IMG/VR virus record: IMGVR_UViG_3300035698_003849
Location: 1 to 20,066 of that record
DNA from: a virus
Reading direction: 5' to 3' (one strand)
Length of the DNA: 20,066 bases
The translations under genes and the position numbers were made by a program. Positions within the stretch are counted from its first letter, which is position 1. Each line of letters starts with the position of its first letter. This document shows, in pieces, positions 1 to 8,490 of this stretch. The notes beneath the pieces were generated by a model. The model was given only the letters and a program-made list of their open reading frames with translations. It had not been told where the DNA came from and did not search any database.

Positions 1-1040
1 ATGCCACCCTTAACTTCTATATTTGCCTGCCCCATCTGTGTTATAGTTTCAGTCAATAATTCTTCTCCATAAATCCCTGCAACCTTATTTAATACTTTCC
101 CTGCTATATTTTTACCTATCATTTTAGATAATGGAGCAGTTAATATACTTACAAAGGCAAGGTTGCTTAATGCCTCTGGTACTGCTTCCCACAATCCGTA
201 TTGTGTGGCTAAATTATTAAATCCCTTCTTTAAACTATCTTCTTCTTCTTGTGTTAAACCCTGCCCTGTCGTGGCTAACTTTTCTTCATTTTTAATATCT
301 AAATAACTTTGCATAATCTGATAGGTTGATATCTTATAAGCTGCAACACCGGAAGCGGTTGTACCTGCTAAATAAGCAGCCACCCTTGAACCCGGTACAG
401 GCAATAATGCAATAGGAACGCCTGTTGCTAATCCTGCTCCCATTGAAGTAGCCGAGAACGCCATACTTTGAGGCATACTGGCTACATCAGATATCTTTAT
501 CCCGGGAAGGACATTTATATCCCCATATTTTTTAACAGCTTCTTGAACAAATTTCTGCTGTTCTACTTGTGCCTGTGCGATATATTTATCAGCCTTATCT
601 TTATTAACCACACTTGCTCCACTTGATCCTTGTGTTGCCTGTAAGACGGCTGCCTTAATCTGTTGTGGTATTTTTGTAATGGATTGAGCTAAAATACCTG
701 CACCGGCAAGTAATGCGTCTGTCCTTTCAGGATTATACGTTTGGCTTTCTACCCAGTTAAACTTTTCAATAATTTTAGTTGGTTTAGGCAAAGTAACCCC
801 CATAGAACCTTTAGCTATTGTTCCAGGAGTTGACATAGGAGAAGTAGCCATAGTTGGAGTAGGTGCAGGCGTAGTTATATCCTCTACAGCCTCCGGCTCA
901 AACTTTGCCTTTAAACTTTCAAAGTCATATTCTTCTGTTGATGTTTCAATAGGCTCAAATTTAGCTTTAAGGCTTTCAAAATCAAATTCTTTTTCTTCTT
1001 CTTCAGGTTCAAATTTTAACTTTAGTTTAGCAAAATCCAT
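1..1040 (-). CDS. Large virion/ejection-type protein, N-terminal part (runs off window)
   Basis: The reading frame is open from an ATG at 1040 to the window edge (about 346 codons), so the C-terminus is missing. The ATG overlaps the TAA of the preceding gene (TAATG), implying coupled translation. The N-terminus holds three copies of a short unit of the form DFESLKAKFEP (about residues 2-12, 20-30 and 39-49), separated by acidic linkers. A Pro/Thr-rich linker follows, then an Ala/Gly-rich, mostly helical region with hydrophobic stretches around residues 195-240 and 290-315. No catalytic motif is visible in the part present. Last place in the virion gene block, large size and Ala/Gly-rich helical content resemble ejected internal proteins or large polyvalent proteins of podoviruses. 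That is inference; the diagnostic C-terminal domains would lie outside the window. Confidence 0.8.
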   Translation of the reverse strand, partial: MDFAKLKLKFEPEEEEKEFDFESLKAKFEPIETSTEEYDFESLKAKFEPEAVEDITTPAPTPTMATSPMSTPGTIAKGSMGVTLPKPTKIIEKFNWVESQTYNPERTDALLAGAGILAQSITKIPQQIKAAVLQATQGSSGASVVNKDKADKYIAQAQVEQQKFVQEAVKKYGDINVLPGIKISDVASMPQSMAFSATSMGAGLATGVPIALLPVPGSRVAAYLAGTTASGVAAYKISTYQIMQSYLDIKNEEKLATTGQGLTQEEEDSLKKGFNNLATQYGLWEAVPEALSNLAFVSILTAPLSKMIGKNIAGKVLNKVAGIYGEELLTETITQMGQANIEVKGG

Positions 1041-2230
1041 TATTTAATAAGACCTCTTTTTTTAAGTTCTTCGTATGCTGATTGGTCATCTTTTTCGTCT
1101 GCTAATTTAAACAATTCAGCTACAGTCATAGTTGTATAATCAGACTCTTTCTGTGTAGGAATTGCTGTTACTCCTCTCTTTGGAACAGTCCCTTTTTGCC
1201 AAAACTCTTTAGCTTTATTAATGCCCCTTTGTAATAGATTAGGCTGTGCTTCAGATTCTGGTTCGGGTATTGGCTCTTCTTGTGTCTGTGCATTAACATC
1301 AATACCAACCTGTAATAAATAATCTTCTACTTGCTTTTGAACATCTGCGGTAAGTGAAGGTTTTATAAGACTATAATTATTCTTAATCTCTACCTTTTGT
1401 TCTTCGCCTAATTGAGCGCCACTATTAATATAATCCTTCATTATCCCTTTAGTGCCAAATAAAACATCATTAGGATCAACTGGTTCAGTACCACCGCCCC
1501 CTGTAGTCCCCGGCTTCTCATACTTTGGATAGAACCCTGTTGAATCATGACCAAAAGGCATACCTTTGCCATATTTAGCCCAGAATTCGTTAAGGGTGGA
1601 ACAACTCTCTGTTTGAGCTTCGGTTGGCTGTTTAAACTGTATGCCCTCTAATCCTGCGGTCTGCCCTGCCACAGAAGGGGCTATCTGACTTCTCGTCTCA
1701 GAAGATGATTCTCCATAAAATTCATAAGGAGTAACTGTTTGAGGTTGCTGTGCTGCATTTTGTGCCGCCTGTTTTTTCTTCATTAATATACTTTCATAGG
1801 CTTCAAATGTTCTTAATCCTTTTTCACCCTGAATATGCGGTCGGATAGCGTCAGTTATTGCCTGTGCATCTTCTAAACTTACGCCTTCTAATATACTTGG
1901 CATCATCTCAAAATATTGATAATTTGACTCTACGGTCTTTTTATCCATAGCCTGTATTGCCTTATATGTGCCGTCAACTGTTTCTTTTACATCATAACCA
2001 AGTGCCATCCATGCAGTATTTATTTTCATTATGTCATCGTCAGAATATACGCCATCTTCACCTAATTGGGCTACTGTTGTATTAAATAGGGTAGCCTGTT
2101 CCGTCATTTCTTCCTGCTTTTTCTGCAACTTCTTCTTTTCGTTCTGCTGCCATTTCATCTGACCCATATTAAAACCTGATTTCAGACCACTTGATAAACC
2201 CTGTAAAAAGAATCCTGAGTAATCTGCCAT
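1040..2230 (-). CDS. Putative internal virion (ejection) protein
   Basis: A 396-residue protein starting at an ATG 2 bases after the preceding stop; the ribosome binding site (AAGGAAGTGATTT) lies inside the end of that gene. Residues 1-22 form a Gly/Ser/Phe amphipathic segment and residues 24-45 are a Lys/Glu/Gln-rich probable coiled coil. The middle is helical and Gln/Ala-rich around 150-165, followed by a low-complexity Gly/Pro section. The C-terminus carries DYTTMTVAELFKLA (364-377), which resembles motifs at both ends of the scaffold protein. No enzyme motif is visible. Its position between other probable ejection proteins, and its composition, suggest an internal head protein delivered with DNA. 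I do not recognise a named family, so the role is inferred from context. Confidence 0.7.
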   Translation of the reverse strand: MADYSGFFLQGLSSGLKSGFNMGQMKWQQNEKKKLQKKQEEMTEQATLFNTTVAQLGEDGVYSDDDIMKINTAWMALGYDVKETVDGTYKAIQAMDKKTVESNYQYFEMMPSILEGVSLEDAQAITDAIRPHIQGEKGLRTFEAYESILMKKKQAAQNAAQQPQTVTPYEFYGESSSETRSQIAPSVAGQTAGLEGIQFKQPTEAQTESCSTLNEFWAKYGKGMPFGHDSTGFYPKYEKPGTTGGGGTEPVDPNDVLFGTKGIMKDYINSGAQLGEEQKVEIKNNYSLIKPSLTADVQKQVEDYLLQVGIDVNAQTQEEPIPEPESEAQPNLLQRGINKAKEFWQKGTVPKRGVTAIPTQKESDYTTMTVAELFKLADEKDDQSAYEELKKRGLIK

Positions 2231-2232
2231 AA

Positions 2233-2652
2233 TTAAATCACTTCCTTTTCTATTACAATATATTTCTTTTTATACCCATACCTGCCCATTTGCCTATCTA
2301 TAGCTTTCTCGTTTCTTGCTGTTGTAAAGCTAATTTTTACTGCCTTATATTCTTTAGCCTTATTTTCTATATGTTTCATATAATCTTTCCATAATTTACG
2401 ATAGTTCGGGTTGACCCATAAGAACACCACAAATAGCGTTAAATTACCTGATATGTCATTATCTATAGTTATAGCTGAACAGCCAGTCATTTTATCTTTA
2501 TCATAACTGGCAAAGGTAAGCGTCTTTTCGTTATATATTCCAGCTATCATATAGGTATATAATGATTTTTTACTTAATTTACAGTCGGGTACATCGCCTA
2601 ATTTATCCACTATATCTAAAAACGTTTTACTATCTGTAATTTGTTTTATCAT
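2233..2652 (-). CDS. GNAT-fold acetyltransferase-like protein
   Basis: The preferred start is the ATG at 2652, one base after the TAA of the upstream gene (TAAGATG), giving 139 residues. An in-frame TTG at 2670 would add six residues and overlap that gene. The order of predicted elements fits a GNAT fold: an N-terminal helix, strands around 45-65 and 71-81, then the turn NPNYRKLWKDYM (81-92) leading into a helix, a strand at 104-111 and a C-terminal RYGYKKKYIVIEKEV segment (124-138). The usual acetyl-CoA loop (Q/RxxGxG/A) is not evident after the NPNYR turn, so cofactor binding is uncertain. Its place between two virion genes is unusual for a modification enzyme. It may be an inserted accessory gene or a repurposed structural protein. 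Confidence 0.6.
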   Translation of the reverse strand: MIKQITDSKTFLDIVDKLGDVPDCKLSKKSLYTYMIAGIYNEKTLTFASYDKDKMTGCSAITIDNDISGNLTLFVVFLWVNPNYRKLWKDYMKHIENKAKEYKAVKISFTTARNEKAIDRQMGRYGYKKKYIVIEKEVI

Positions 2653-2653
2653 C

Positions 2654-3661
2654 TTATTTACCAAATACAAACCCTAATATGGTTCCGAATAGACTACCTA
2701 TACCTTGAGCCTTAGCCACCTTATTACTTGCCTCTAATTCCATTTCAGCTAACTGTAAATTATAACCGTGTTGTTGTTCACTTAACTGACTTGTTAACTG
2801 TCCCTGTAATAATATATTCTGGGTCTGGTATGCCTGGTTGATAGCCATTTTCTTTATGTCAATATCTGCCTGCCAAGCCTGCATAGTAGCTAATTGTTCC
2901 GCCTGCCAGGTGGCAAATTCAGGTGCATACTTTAACTGACTCTGTTCACTTAAATAGCCCAAGAATTGACCTGCTGCCCCCATAGCCTTTTCAAAACTTG
3001 CCATCTTCATTAGTGCTGAATTAATCTGTACATCACTTATCGCCCCTGCTATAGCTACCGAAGTATTGGAACGGATTGCCTGCTCGTTGGCAAAAGTAAA
3101 ACCTGAATTAGTAATCCCCCTGCGTTCCATGTTATTACGCATTACCCGGATATTTTCCTGTTCACGTGCCTTAAGTGAGTCAGTCTGCTTTTGTATCATT
3201 AACGCTTGTGTTTCTTCGGGGATACCGTATCCGCCTGCTTCTACCCAATCAGTTATTTTACCGCCATACATATCCTCAAAAGCCTGTTGTGCCGCTGATA
3301 TTTCATAAGGTGGCGCTGGTGTTACTTTGGCTGGGGTTATACCTGCTCCTGCTCCTGCTCCTGGTATGCCTGGTGTACTAGGTGTACCTGGTGTACCAGG
3401 TGTACCTGGTCGTATAACTGGTGTACCTGAAATAAAATCTCCGGTAGGCATATTTTCAGTTGTAGTTGGTGTAGTTGTTTCCGCAGCTGTAGCATCAGTT
3501 GATACAGCAGTCCCCCAGGGGGATTCTCCTGTTTCCTGATATGATGTCCATGCATCTGCGAACATGTCGTTATATGTTGCACGTTTTGCCGGACCCTCCG
3601 AATAATACCATCGATAATATTGTTTATTAAAATCAGATTTTTCAGCTATATTTTCTGCCAT
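2654..3661 (-). CDS. Putative internal virion protein with collagen-like linker
   Basis: A 335-residue protein with a clear ribosome binding site (AAGGAGTGATTT) before the ATG at 3661. Residues 1-50 are aromatic-rich (QYYRWYY) and 51-75 are Thr/Ala-rich. Residues 80-107 form a low-complexity Pro-Gly-Thr then Gly-Ala segment, encoded by short direct repeats. From about residue 115 onward the protein is mainly helical and rich in Ala, Gln and Met, and it ends in a glycine-rich hydrophobic tail (GSLFGTILGFVFGK). The helical region with NNMERRGITNSGF resembles small ejection or internal virion proteins of podoviruses (P22 gp7 or T7 gp14 type by position, not by demonstrated homology). The hydrophobic tail could interact with membrane during DNA entry, which is inference. 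Confidence 0.7.
   Translation of the reverse strand: MAENIAEKSDFNKQYYRWYYSEGPAKRATYNDMFADAWTSYQETGESPWGTAVSTDATAAETTTPTTTENMPTGDFISGTPVIRPGTPGTPGTPSTPGIPGAGAGAGITPAKVTPAPPYEISAAQQAFEDMYGGKITDWVEAGGYGIPEETQALMIQKQTDSLKAREQENIRVMRNNMERRGITNSGFTFANEQAIRSNTSVAIAGAISDVQINSALMKMASFEKAMGAAGQFLGYLSEQSQLKYAPEFATWQAEQLATMQAWQADIDIKKMAINQAYQTQNILLQGQLTSQLSEQQHGYNLQLAEMELEASNKVAKAQGIGSLFGTILGFVFGK
3361..3427 (-). repeat. 9-bp tandem repeats encoding Pro-Gly-Thr units
   Basis: Short tandem copies of CCAGGTACA-type units encode a Pro-Gly-Thr run inside the 335-residue virion protein, followed by GCAGGA-type units encoding Gly-Ala. Such repeats are prone to slippage, so the copy number may vary between related phages. 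The encoded segment is a flexible or polyproline-like linker between the aromatic N-terminus and the helical body. Confidence 0.75.
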
Positions 3662-3715
3662 AATAAAATCACTCCTTATAGATTATTCCCCTATATATTT
3701 AACCCCCTAATATTG

Positions 3716-5239
3716 TTACCTTGCTTTGCAATCTAATTTGACCATCACACTCGCACTAATCCCTGTTAAAGCATCTGTTTCAAACTTGATTTTCTTTTTC
3801 CCGCTACCCCTTACTAATAATTTTGTTACTTCGATATCTACTTGGTCTGTCGTGTAGGGTCCGTGTTTCTGTCCCCATGTCATACCGTCATCTTCGGATA
3901 GATAAAAATTGATAGTTGGGGTATTATCTTCTTCGTGCATACCATAAGCAGGTACTGGAGGCACTTCTGTCGTGGTACATTCAAACCAATCGCCATAAAC
4001 AAGCCCATCATAAGAATTTAATGCCCATGCCCTAATATAATAAGTTGTTGTTGGTTTTAATCCATTTAAAGTCATTTCAAACTGCCCCGTGCCGATACCA
4101 TCTAATAATTCCCTAACCGCATACATACTATCTGTATATGTAATAATCGAGCTTTTTTCGTAATATTCAAATCCCCTTGCATCATATCCGCCCCCATCAC
4201 TGGTTATGTTACCTATTGCAGTTAAGGTAGTTGATTGAAGGTCTGTACAAGATGCTACAGAAATAATCGTTAAACTATTTGTATAAATACTAATATAGGG
4301 TGAATCGGTGGTAGTGAAGGCAATATAATGGGCATTACTATTTGAAAAACAAATACTATTGCCTGCAATTGATACTGTCGGGTCTAAATCGTCATATTTA
4401 GTTAATACATCTCCACTTCTGCTATAAATTATATTGTAAGGAGCATTACTTTGAATACACGCTAAAAGTGAACTATCGTGTGAATAGTCTAAATCCTCAA
4501 TTGTACCCGAACCTGATGTTGCCGGATATGTTAGTTTTGTAAAAGTATCATCGCTTCGTTTGTAGGTAAATACAGTGCCGCCAGCCTGACCCATTGACAA
4601 ATAAGTATCATCGTTTGACCATGCTACAGAAGAAGATTTGGGTAAATCAGCCGGGTCGTCTAATAAAGTAAAAGTATCTCCACTTCGTTTACATATTTTA
4701 ATTTTTAGTGTACTATCTGAAGGGTTAAGGCGTGCTAAAGCAAAATAGGTGTCATCATGGGAAAATTCTGCGTCTAAAAAACCAGTAGAATTTTCAAAAG
4801 AGATTGTTGTAAAAGTATCACTACTTCGCTTGTACATTCTGCCATAGGCAGAAATTCCATTATATACACCTGCATAAAGATAGGTGCTATCACTCTTTGA
4901 CCATGCTATACGCTGTACTGTCCCACGAGGCAAATCATCAGGGTCAGTAAGTTTTGTAAAAGTATCTCCACTTCGTTTGTATATTGTTATATAAGGTGAT
5001 GTATAATATCCGACTGCTAAATAAGTATCATCATGAGACCAGCCAACAGACAAAGCGTTCCCGGTAGGTAAATCGTCTGGGTTAGCTAATTTAGTAAAAG
5101 TGTTTCCACTTCGTTTGTAGATTGTTACAAAAGGAGTGATCGCATGAGCCACCGCTAAATAGGTATCATTGTGAGAAAATTGTGCGTCTTGCCCTACACC
5201 TGTTGGTAGAGTTGCTGGATTGTCTAATTTTGAATACAT
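3716..5239 (-). CDS. Seven-bladed beta-propeller plus Fn3-like virion protein
   Basis: A 507-residue protein whose ATG overlaps the previous stop (TAATG). Seven near-regular repeats begin at residues 21, 67, 113, 159, 207, 252 and 298, spaced 45-48 residues apart. Each has the pattern [FWY]SxxDTYLA...IYKRSGDTFTKL...PDDLP. The N-terminal MYSKLDNPATLPTG supplies the last strand missing from repeat seven, the usual 'velcro' closure of a propeller. Residues about 329-424 form an Fn3-like domain (LNGLKPTTTYYIRAWA), and a small beta-rich domain ends the protein. Placed directly after the tail nozzle and a coupled 92-residue protein, it is a good candidate for a tail-tip, fibre or host-binding component. 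The fold follows from the repeats; the receptor-binding role is inferred. Confidence 0.8.
   Translation of the reverse strand: MYSKLDNPATLPTGVGQDAQFSHNDTYLAVAHAITPFVTIYKRSGNTFTKLANPDDLPTGNALSVGWSHDDTYLAVGYYTSPYITIYKRSGDTFTKLTDPDDLPRGTVQRIAWSKSDSTYLYAGVYNGISAYGRMYKRSSDTFTTISFENSTGFLDAEFSHDDTYFALARLNPSDSTLKIKICKRSGDTFTLLDDPADLPKSSSVAWSNDDTYLSMGQAGGTVFTYKRSDDTFTKLTYPATSGSGTIEDLDYSHDSSLLACIQSNAPYNIIYSRSGDVLTKYDDLDPTVSIAGNSICFSNSNAHYIAFTTTDSPYISIYTNSLTIISVASCTDLQSTTLTAIGNITSDGGGYDARGFEYYEKSSIITYTDSMYAVRELLDGIGTGQFEMTLNGLKPTTTYYIRAWALNSYDGLVYGDWFECTTTEVPPVPAYGMHEEDNTPTINFYLSEDDGMTWGQKHGPYTTDQVDIEVTKLLVRGSGKKKIKFETDALTGISASVMVKLDCKAR
4250..5200 (-). repeat. Degenerate tandem repeats (~138 bp) encoding propeller blades
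   Basis: Seven diverged copies of a unit of about 138 bp, matching the 46-residue blades. The best conserved DNA block encodes KRSGDTFTKL and recurs almost unchanged near 4540, 4670, 4810, 4960 and 5100. Retained nucleotide similarity, not only protein similarity, suggests recent duplication or ongoing recombination between blades. Confidence 0.75.
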
Positions 5240-5517
5240 TAAATATCTTTTACCCCCACATTAAAAGCTCGTATCTTAAACGAAACCTTACATTCTACTA
5301 ATTTAGTCATATTTTCTAATAGCTCAAAATCCATTATAAAAGAGTAGGTTGCATCACAATTCCCCCAGTCGTTAAACACCATTGTATTTCTATATTCGGT
5401 GATGTTGGCTGAACGGATTCTGCCTTCCATTAAATCAGTCATTTCCTGCATTTTAAATTTAACTATACGCAGGTCATTATGAAATTGGTCTAATTGTTCA
5501 TTAGATATTTCGGGCAT
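5239..5517 (-). CDS. Small tail-associated protein, unknown function
   Basis: A 92-residue protein overlapping its neighbours by one base on both sides (TAATG at 5517 and at 5239), so it is probably translated in step with the tail nozzle and the propeller protein. The first 35 residues are helical and charged (NEQLDQFHNDLRIVKFKMQ); the rest alternates hydrophobic residues as in beta strands. No motif identifies it. Coupling to two virion genes points to a structural or assembly role in the tail tip. I do not recognise the family. Confidence 0.7.
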   Translation of the reverse strand: MPEISNEQLDQFHNDLRIVKFKMQEMTDLMEGRIRSANITEYRNTMVFNDWGNCDATYSFIMDFELLENMTKLVECKVSFKIRAFNVGVKDI

Positions 5518-7265
5518 TATACTATCAACGCTCCTACGCTATATTGAATCTCGTATCCCTTAAAAGTAACTGCAAATTTATTGTTTACACTTGGTCTAAT
5601 CTTAATAGCTCTCCCACTGACACTTCCAGGAAGGTCTATTTCATACCATTGGTCTTTACCTGCTGTTAAAGTTGCAGTTACTGACGCTTCTGTATTTATA
5701 TCAGTTTGATAATATACAGTTAAAGTAGATTCGGTGGTTACTTCTGCCCTTATATATATTTTGTAGAAAGTCTTTTCATATTCTGGTATCCCTAAATCTA
5801 AATAATCTATCTGGTCGTATGCTTCTATAGCAGAACCGTCATCATCTAAACCCAATAACACGCTATAAACCTGACCTATAGTGTTACTACCACCCTTTAG
5901 CTTTAAACCGTCTGTTCCTCTATCCCATATAGAAAAGCAGGAGAAGCCAAGATTATATACTCCGTAAGACTTGTTTTTCATATCAATCCATATAATCTCA
6001 TTCGGTACAGTCGAAGCACCCTTCGGGTAACAGAGTATATACTTATCATCAAAGTAGATTGCACAAGACAGATGTCTATAAGTGCCGTTTATATTCGTTT
6101 TTATATATTCATTCACCGCTTTACTAAATATTCCGCTTGTCGTGCCGTCAAAATAATTAATCCCGTTTTGACCGAGATAAACAATCAAGTTATCACAATT
6201 TACATAAGAACGCATAGCTACACACCCTTCAGTTGAATAGCTATTCTTAAATTCAAAATTATCTTCATCAGTACCTACTAATCTTTCAATACTGTCTTCT
6301 GTCGCTACAGGTAAAGCGGTAAGCTGTTCAAGTAAGCCAAATATCTTTTGGCTATTACCTGTTCTTTGTCTCCAAAGTGGTGGAAAGTATTCCACGTCTG
6401 AAGTATAAGAAGGATAGAGATATCCGCCATAAGCAAGATATAACTTATTCCTTCGTTTAGCTATTAAGTGAGAGGTTGTAGGTGGTACAGTATGGTTGGT
6501 TTTCGCTTCTGTACCTAAAGTATTATCGGCTTGAATTGATGAATAGGTTTCGGTGGTATTATTATCAACAGCCCCGTCATAATAATAAATCGCACCCCCT
6601 ACAGAGGTACGATAGATATTCTTTGAGGCTATTTTGGCATCAGTAGAATTAACAATGGTCAGAGTAACCTTATCACTTGCCACACATTCTATAGCGTCAC
6701 TAACAGGCGAGGCGTTACTTTCATAGCCGTCCTCATCTACATAGGTATAGCAGTATTTATAATTACCTGCACCTAAACTACCACCTGCACCTGCGGCTAC
6801 ACCTGTAGGTTTGGCAGCAGGCGGAGTAATTCCCATTATACGGGCAAAAGTGCCGTCATACTTAAATACACCATCTTTACCATTGACAAAATAACAGACA
6901 TCTCCAAAGTCGCAAAAGTAGACATCTTGGTCAGCAGTTAAGAGAAAATCAGTCGTGCCTGTTGAATATACAGCAACCCCTGTGTGAGGAGCTGTATCTG
7001 GTAATTTATATATGCCCCTATTCCATGCAACTAAAAATTCCTTGCTTGAGGTGCTGTAATAATAGCGGTGCATACCTGTTATCTTATGTAAAGAACCTGC
7101 ACCTATAGAAGTAAGATTATATTTTGCATATCCTGCACGCTTCTCTAACTGCCCATATTCATTTACTTTTAAGTTATGAAGTCCATCAGGTTTACGTGGC
7201 AGGTTAGCCAATTTATTTTGTGATGGACTTAAGTTATCGAGGGCTTTCCAAATTTGTTTAGCCAT
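5517..7265 (-). CDS. Tail nozzle/hub protein, P22 gp10-like
   Basis: A 582-residue protein. The ATG at 7265 follows a strong site (AAGGAGTGATTT) that overlaps the previous stop. The opening, with LPRKPDGLHNLKVNEYGQLEKRAGY near residues 22-46, is the 'mostly accept the defaults, list with a gene' pattern seen in P22 gp10-type nozzle proteins (packaged-DNA stabilisation proteins). Beta-propeller-like strands follow, interrupted by an Ig/Fn3-like section at about 150-260 (TYVDEDGYESNASPVSD), then more propeller (YLGQNGINYFDG) and a beta-sandwich C-terminus. The adaptor gene lies just upstream in transcription order. In the virion it would form the tube below the adaptor that closes the head and contacts the tail tip. 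The assignment rests on fold-like features and gene order. Confidence 0.75.
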   Translation of the reverse strand: MAKQIWKALDNLSPSQNKLANLPRKPDGLHNLKVNEYGQLEKRAGYAKYNLTSIGAGSLHKITGMHRYYYSTSSKEFLVAWNRGIYKLPDTAPHTGVAVYSTGTTDFLLTADQDVYFCDFGDVCYFVNGKDGVFKYDGTFARIMGITPPAAKPTGVAAGAGGSLGAGNYKYCYTYVDEDGYESNASPVSDAIECVASDKVTLTIVNSTDAKIASKNIYRTSVGGAIYYYDGAVDNNTTETYSSIQADNTLGTEAKTNHTVPPTTSHLIAKRRNKLYLAYGGYLYPSYTSDVEYFPPLWRQRTGNSQKIFGLLEQLTALPVATEDSIERLVGTDEDNFEFKNSYSTEGCVAMRSYVNCDNLIVYLGQNGINYFDGTTSGIFSKAVNEYIKTNINGTYRHLSCAIYFDDKYILCYPKGASTVPNEIIWIDMKNKSYGVYNLGFSCFSIWDRGTDGLKLKGGSNTIGQVYSVLLGLDDDGSAIEAYDQIDYLDLGIPEYEKTFYKIYIRAEVTTESTLTVYYQTDINTEASVTATLTAGKDQWYEIDLPGSVSGRAIKIRPSVNNKFAVTFKGYEIQYSVGALIV

Positions 7266-7275
7266 AAATCACTCC

Positions 7276-7773
7276 TTACAGATGTTCTATTGCTAATTTA
7301 TTAATTTCATTCATACCTCTCCACGTCCATATATTGTGCCAAATGCTTTGGTGTATTTTTTTGGGTATATATATTATAAAATTCTCGCTAATATGATGTC
7401 CTTCATAATTTACAAAGGGTTTATTTAAAGGAATAAAACCTAATTGACGACGTTTTGCTTCTTGTTTTTGAAGACTTAATTTACCTTTTGATGATTGTCG
7501 GTATCGATTAGCAATTACATCACGACGTTCGATGTTATTAATACCCCATAATATATTTTCATTTAATATTTTTTCTTTATTATCTTTATAATATTGCTTA
7601 TTATATTCAATTTTTTTCTCTTTATTGTTTTTACGATATTGTTTTTGATATTCAACTATTTTCCCAGCATTTTTGACACGATATTTCTTATCCCGTGCTA
7701 ATATCGCTTCGTGGTTATTAAGACGATAATTTTTATCATATTCTTTCTTGTCTTCTTTATTTTTATATGGCAT
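7276..7773 (-). CDS. HNH-type (homing-like) endonuclease
   Basis: A 165-residue, very basic protein. The C-terminal part has the HNH-like signature: YEGHHI (123-128), followed by IIYIPKKIHQSIWHN (133-147), with candidate metal or catalytic residues His126, His127, Asn131, His141 and His146. This arrangement (GHHI...YIP..LH...HN.W) is typical of phage-borne HNH nucleases. Residues 9-90 hold several KxYRxxNxEKIxEY-like helical repeats, rich in Lys, Tyr and Asn, probably for DNA binding. It sits alone between the adaptor and nozzle genes, which normally adjoin, as free-standing homing endonucleases often do. Whether it is active, and what it targets, cannot be told from the sequence. Confidence 0.8.
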   Translation of the reverse strand: MPYKNKEDKKEYDKNYRLNNHEAILARDKKYRVKNAGKIVEYQKQYRKNNKEKKIEYNKQYYKDNKEKILNENILWGINNIERRDVIANRYRQSSKGKLSLQKQEAKRRQLGFIPLNKPFVNYEGHHISENFIIYIPKKIHQSIWHNIWTWRGMNEINKLAIEHL

Positions 7774-7784
7774 GTATACCTTCT

Positions 7785-8480
7785 TTAATCAATGGAACTG
7801 TATGTGCTTCCGTAATTTGTAGTATAAGGATGTCGTTTAGGTGTGTATGCAGGTATCATTTTTGATCCTTGATTCTTATTCCCATTTAAGATAGCGTTGA
7901 TGTTATATATCCCCTGATTAAAACGTGCCATAAACCTATCACCTTTAGTATCTTCACTCTTTGCATACCAGCACATAGCTACGGCATAATCCCGCATATA
8001 CCGCCTGAAGGATATCGTCCTGTAATCACCTGATAGTGGCACGGTATCACCTGACAGCTCGGTTGCCCTTTCTATACCGTAATAGGCGACTATGCCACCT
8101 ACAGAAGGCTTGGGATAAAACCCCATCATATCGCCCCTAAAATAGAAGCGTGTAGGCGTGCCTGTAGTATCCCGCCAATTCCCAGCGTATTCATCAAGCT
8201 CTTTTAGCGAGGTCTGCACCAAAGGCTTGCCTGCATAAGTGACTCCGCCTTCATCGAGGGCTACAAAATCAGAATAGAAGCGTATTTCACGATCATTTTT
8301 AATATCAGCAGCTTCTAAGGTATGGGAATAGTATTTAGACAAACATTTGGTCTCGGTGGCAATAATCTCTTGTCCCTCGTTAATAAAACTTACTACTTCT
8401 ATGGATGTCCAGAAACTTGCATCTTTTTCATTTAGTAAATACCTGGTACTGGTTTCAAGTTCTGCTATTGTGGCTAACAT
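7785..8480 (-). CDS. Head-tail adaptor protein
   Basis: A 231-residue protein starting at the ATG at 8480 after AAGGTGATG. The N-terminus (ATIAELETSTRYLLNEKDASFWTSIEVVSFINEGQEIIA) matches the helical start common to podovirus adaptors ('phage adaptor protein' group, P22 gp4-like by role): a short helix, a W-t-x-x-E/D-x-x-x-x-I-N-E-G-Q element, and a long helix. A beta-rich middle with FYFRGDMMGFYPKP follows, then a helical YMRDYAVAMCWYAKSED segment. Twelve copies would sit under the portal and connect it to the nozzle. Gene position, between capsid-associated genes and the nozzle, supports this. Confidence 0.75.
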   Translation of the reverse strand: MLATIAELETSTRYLLNEKDASFWTSIEVVSFINEGQEIIATETKCLSKYYSHTLEAADIKNDREIRFYSDFVALDEGGVTYAGKPLVQTSLKELDEYAGNWRDTTGTPTRFYFRGDMMGFYPKPSVGGIVAYYGIERATELSGDTVPLSGDYRTISFRRYMRDYAVAMCWYAKSEDTKGDRFMARFNQGIYNINAILNGNKNQGSKMIPAYTPKRHPYTTNYGSTYSSID

Positions 8481-8490
8481 TCACATCACC

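Noticed and set aside
3066-3539. Plus-strand open frames across the collagen-like region
   Set aside because: They are shadows of the repeat-rich minus-strand virion gene, with no ribosome binding site and overlapping one another.
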